Assembly (NCBI GenBank): GCA_034189035.1
Contig: JAXHVA010000064.1
Location: 1-24,855 of the forward strand
DNA from: JAUXFK01 sp034189035
GTDB taxonomy: Bacteria; Desulfobacterota; UBA8473
Direction: 5' to 3'
Length of the DNA: 24,855 bases
In this document: positions 21,733 through 24,855 of the stretch, one piece after another
How the letters are laid out: each line of letters begins with the position of its first letter
Position numbering within the stretch: the first letter of the stretch is position 1
Made by a program: the position numbers and the translations under genes
The notes under the pieces: model-generated
The model's database searches: none
Seen by the model: only the letters and a program-made list of their open reading frames with translations
What the model was told of the DNA's origin: nothing

Positions 21733-22497
21733 ATGGGTGAATACGGATGTGAATTCGAATTCTTCAAACACTGTCTTGGAGGTATTATCCTAGAGGGTTA
21801 CTGCAGCACTGTCGCCGGAAACGTAACAGCAAGCTACAATCTTAAGGATTCCGGTGCACCGGTATCGAATGACGATATTGCTAGATTCAGGGCACATAAA
21901 ATATCGGAAGGAACCTTACTCAAGCTATACGATAGTCCCGACGGCAAAACGGACGACGACTGGTGCGAGATAATATTCAAAAAAAACTGCGAACGTCTGC
22001 AAATTACAGATATCGAGCAGATTATCAATGACAAGCATATCAGAATGCTCTATTTTCGTGATAACGGTTTGAAGGGAAAAGTCTCCCGGATAGAGGTTGT
22101 CGTCAATGCATACGCTTCCGAGAAGGATTACCCAGGATATCTGGCCTTCCATAAAGATAACTCTTGTGAAGGCGCACTCTCCGGCTGTATTAACGACGAT
22201 TCCGGCACATACAATTTCAAAGACCATGACTCTCCCGGTCACAATGATGACGCAAGATCAGTTGCCTTTTTTGCTGTTCGCGGTGGACGCATAATCACCC
22301 TCTATGACAGTCCTCATGTATCCACGGATGACGATTACTGCATAATAGCGGTAAATGATACAATTCCAGCAAACCAACCGTGCGGAATTCCCACCTTTGA
22401 AAAGACTGCATCCTACGATAACGTTCAAGTCACGTATTATAAAGACAACGGTCTGGACGGTAAAGTATCATATGCGAAAGTCGATGTTAATGGTTAG
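21733..22497 (+). CDS. Tandem-duplicated beta-rich protein, function unknown
   Basis: This 254-residue protein is made of two related halves of about 120 residues. Half 1 has LLKLYDSPDGKTDDDWCEI and later MLYFRDNGLKGKVSRIEVVV. Half 2 has IITLYDSPHVSTDDDYCII and VTYYKDNGLDGKVSYAKVDV. Each half also begins with a GxL/GxI...Y-F/NFKD segment. The alternating hydrophobic pattern, Asp-rich turns (TDDDWC, DNGLxGKVS) and duplication suggest a beta-sandwich or beta/gamma-crystallin-like, perhaps Ca-binding, fold, but I cannot assign a family. There is no signal peptide or membrane segment. GAGAGGGGG lies just upstream of ATG. It stands between the methyltransferase and the phospholipase, about 240 bases from each, in gaps where I see no further gene. 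Confidence 0.7.
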   Translation: MGEYGCEFEFFKHCLGGIILEGYCSTVAGNVTASYNLKDSGAPVSNDDIARFRAHKISEGTLLKLYDSPDGKTDDDWCEIIFKKNCERLQITDIEQIINDKHIRMLYFRDNGLKGKVSRIEVVVNAYASEKDYPGYLAFHKDNSCEGALSGCINDDSGTYNFKDHDSPGHNDDARSVAFFAVRGGRIITLYDSPHVSTDDDYCIIAVNDTIPANQPCGIPTFEKTASYDNVQVTYYKDNGLDGKVSYAKVDVNG

Positions 22498-22718
22498 CGA
22501 TGAACTGGTGCAGAAAAAAAAAGAAACAATGGGGTCATCCATTAGAGGGCTTGGAACACACCCACAGCAAATACCCTTCTTCCGAATTATCGACTTTAGT
22601 AGACAATTCACTCTGCCGCAAAGAAAATCGTTTCACAAACTAGTTTTTCAACACCCCGTTAGGATCGGTGCTTACAATCATCTAAATAAAACGATGTTTA
22701 CAAAAAAGGAAAATGATT

Positions 22719-24624
22719 ATGACAAACAGTGCAAATACTTATCCAAAAAATGGAGATAATCCAACTATTACCAACTCAGACACCTTAAGACCAAACATTG
22801 GTATCTGTTTTTCAGGCGGAGGTTCACGAGCATTAACATGTGCCTGGGGGCAAATGCTTGGTCTTAGAACTTTAAATCTTATTGATAAGGTTCGTTATAT
22901 CTCATCTGTCTCTGGCGGAACATGGGCTTCATCCATCTATACTTATTTGCCAGATAACATTACTGATGACGACCTTCTAGGCACTTATTATCCGCCTGAA
23001 AAACTATCACTTACAGAGAGTTCTGGTAATTTAAACGTTAACAATCTAAATAAGCACAGCCTTGGTCAGGCCCCAGCAGCCATGGGTGTTAAAGAACTAA
23101 CAGAAAGAGCAGCTATTTTTTTAATTTTGAATTCCAGATCAAATTATAAATGGCTTTGGGCCGACATTGTTGGTAAATTTATTCTTGAACCATATGGTCT
23201 TAGATCTAAAGGGAAAGAGCCGTGGATTTCTTCAAAATACTTTTCCCTCTCTTTAAGTTATGCGACTAATAATTTTCCTCACAATGCTCCTTCAACAGAT
23301 AATTTTTTCTTTTTACGTCCAGGGCGACCATTCGTCATTATGAATAATAATATAATGGAAAAAGTTCAAATTCCTGATAAGGATGAATCTAATGTCGTAC
23401 AACTTCCTAATCAAGTTACACCCGTTTCTGGTGGTGCACAAGGCCAAACCCCAGATGCAACCATAATTGGCGGCGGCTCGGTTACATCTTATGGGGTTAG
23501 TTCAATACTGGATCATGACTCTTCAGATTCATCACCAGTAGAAGTTACTATATCCCAACCATATTCGCTCATTGATATAGTAAGCACTTCAAGTGCTTTT
23601 TTTGCTGCAACAATTGCAAATTTTATCAAAACTCAACTTAGTGATTCTGAAAAGAAAAAGGAACTAATTCAAAGGGTTGAGGCCAACTTAAAGCCAAAAC
23701 ATAAGAAAACCTTGTTTGCTAAAGCTAAAGCAGACTTTATAGACATTTTAAATATCGGTGAAATTATTGGTAAATATTTGGAAGAGATCGTTCTGAACGA
23801 TTTATCATTTTTAGGCAATATTATCCCTACTTATAACCTATTGGCCAATTGGGAAGGTTAGCGAGAATAGAGAAATGGGCTTTACCGATGGCGGTACACT
23901 TGATAATACAAGGATTATTGGGTTGTTAGCTCAAACAGATACCGGCAGTAGTAGTCAAGACCCAATTAATATAGTAGTTTTTGATAATACTGATACACCT
24001 TTGGAAAAGAAAAATGGTAATATTATCACTGCAAACCAGGCTGCACCACTATTTGGAATCGATTTTGATACAAGCAATGGTAAATATAAACCCTTTACAG
24101 ATTTCCAAAAAGATCCTGACAATAAAGCTTTTAAAAGCGCTAGTTTGATAACGGTGTTTAACAATAGTAAACTTCCATCTGGAAACACACCATTTGACAA
24201 TTTAGTCAAAGGCCTTTACGCTGCAAGTTGCGGTGCATCTTCTGGAGAAGAACCAGATGATTCCAAAGTGAACACAGAGCCTGCTTTCTATCAACTCGAG
24301 TTAAGAACGGTTGATAATTCCCTTGTAAACGTTACTGCTGGTCGAACAGTAAATATTATCTACATTCAAAATGCAAAAATTATGAATTGGCAAAATAAAA
24401 TTGGTGATGAAAAGCTGAAAAGTGAGATAGTTGAAGGACAAGAAAAATCAACCGACATATTTAAAGCCTTTAAGGATTTTCCATATTACAGTACATTTTT
24501 TAAGATCGGTCTTGAAGCAGAAGAATCAAATACCCTTTCACAAATGTGGGCATGGGCTATATCGGATGATTCAAGTCCGCTCAAAAACCAGTTGCAAACA
24601 TTTATGAATAACTGTAACCGTTAA
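22719..24624 (+). pseudogene. cPLA2/patatin-like phospholipase, single frameshift
   Basis: The first part (22719-23861) carries NIGICFSGGGSRALTCAWGQ, the Gly-rich oxyanion-hole loop (GGGxR), then YISSVSGGTW with the nucleophile Ser in the GxSGG elbow of cPLA2/patatin lipases. The second part begins in another frame with SENREMGFTDGGTLDNTRII, whose DGG motif supplies the catalytic Asp of the Ser-Asp dyad. The frames are offset by one extra base near 23851-23860 (GGGAAGGTTA); removing one base would fuse NWE to VSENREMGFTDGG and give about 634 residues. All catalytic parts are thus present. ATG 22719 is preferred over 22713 because AAGGA lies 8 bases upstream of it. There is no signal peptide. 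The gene is AT-rich compared with the carboxypeptidase region. It is either a recent pseudogene or a sequence error. Confidence 0.75.
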
Positions 24625-24750
24625 GTAAGGCCTGCTGAATAAGCGTTAATGTGTTGATATATTTATTTATATGTGTTAATAGGTTGGCCGAAAATGCAAG
24701 CAATTTAGCATGTTTCTTCAAAAACCCTTGCACCAATCGGCGGAAAAATC

Positions 24751-24855
24751 ATGTACAGACGCTCAGAAAAGCAACTTGAATTTGAAAACTTCACATTACC
24801 GTTCTCCGGAAAGCTTTCATCCGAGAACCGCTGGGTCCGACTTGCCCAAATCATC
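24751..24855 (+). CDS. IS5/IS1182-like transposase, N-terminal part (cut by window edge)
   Basis: The 35 visible residues, MYRRSEKQLEFENFTLPFSG and then KLSSENRWVRLAQII, match the N terminus of transposases with the opening MYRR-E-Q--FENF-LPFGGKL--NRWV-LA. I associate this opening with IS5/IS1182-like DDE elements. The preceding bases from about 24630 (CCTGCTGAATAAGCG) probably contain the left end of the element. The catalytic domain lies beyond the window. Confidence 0.75.
   Translation, partial: MYRRSEKQLEFENFTLPFSGKLSSENRWVRLAQII

Noticed and set aside
1..24855. Toxin-antitoxin, restriction or phage-defence system
   Set aside because: No nuclease, antitoxin, helicase or phage-related motif was found; the RT sequences are group II intron fossils without YxDD, not a retron or DRT.

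Overview
The window is an accessory region of a bacterial chromosome. The organism is probably a Desulfobacterota (deltaproteobacterial) species. That guess rests on three things seen here: sigma-54 promoters, the particular mix of IS110, IS91, IS3, REP-associated transposase and group II intron remnants, and a partial IS5/IS1182-like transposase of a type I associate with that group. It is an inference from resemblance, not a search. Both edges lie inside transposase genes, and much of the space between genes is filled with decayed mobile DNA. No tRNA, rRNA or CRISPR array was seen.

Layout. 1-1374: start of an IS110 transposase on the minus strand, then a secreted phosphoesterase of the acid phosphatase/phospholipase C type. 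1430-5090: transposase and group II intron fossils, a DUF1842-type gene, and two of three copies of a roughly 400-450 bp non-coding repeat carrying paired TGGAC/GTCCA dyads about 355 bp upstream of a sigma-54 promoter. 5104-8657: a serine carboxypeptidase (S10) with two frameshifts, then an intact PLP-dependent amino-acid decarboxylase. 8729-9285: an internally deleted REP-associated transposase element with a MITE inside it. 9319-14161: a frameshifted phosphatidylserine-decarboxylase (PSD) family gene, a nitrilase-superfamily hydrolase, a group II intron 5' fragment abutting a possible arginine-deiminase tail, and an intact PSD-family enzyme with the N-terminal domain also found in the fungal tryptophan decarboxylase PsiD. 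14331-16389: a 22-bp inverted-repeat element, the best-preserved copy of the sigma-54 cassette, and its two-gene operon of DUF1842 and a chagasin-type cysteine-protease inhibitor. 16588-17332: a second MITE and an IS3 fossil. 17575-18946: a small peptide with three 17-residue repeats of GPCGGCD next to a radical SAM/SPASM enzyme, a likely unreported RiPP system. 19193-20558: a third PSD-family locus, split in two frames and fused to a PA-IL (LecA)-like lectin domain. 20760-24624: a methyltransferase, a tandem-duplicated beta-rich protein and a cPLA2/patatin-like phospholipase broken by one frameshift. 24751 to the end: start of an IS5/IS1182-like transposase.

How the genes may work together. 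The window gathers one PLP and three PSD-type decarboxylase loci, a nitrilase-like hydrolase, a methyltransferase, two lipases or phosphoesterases, a carboxypeptidase and a protease inhibitor. This suggests a collection of amine/amino-acid and lipid chemistry genes acquired piecemeal, with much decay. Only two gene pairs look like real operons: DUF1842 with chagasin, and the Cys-repeat peptide with the radical SAM enzyme. At least four genes are interrupted by single-base shifts, two of them at homopolymers (G9 and A7), so some breaks may be sequencing errors rather than true pseudogenes.
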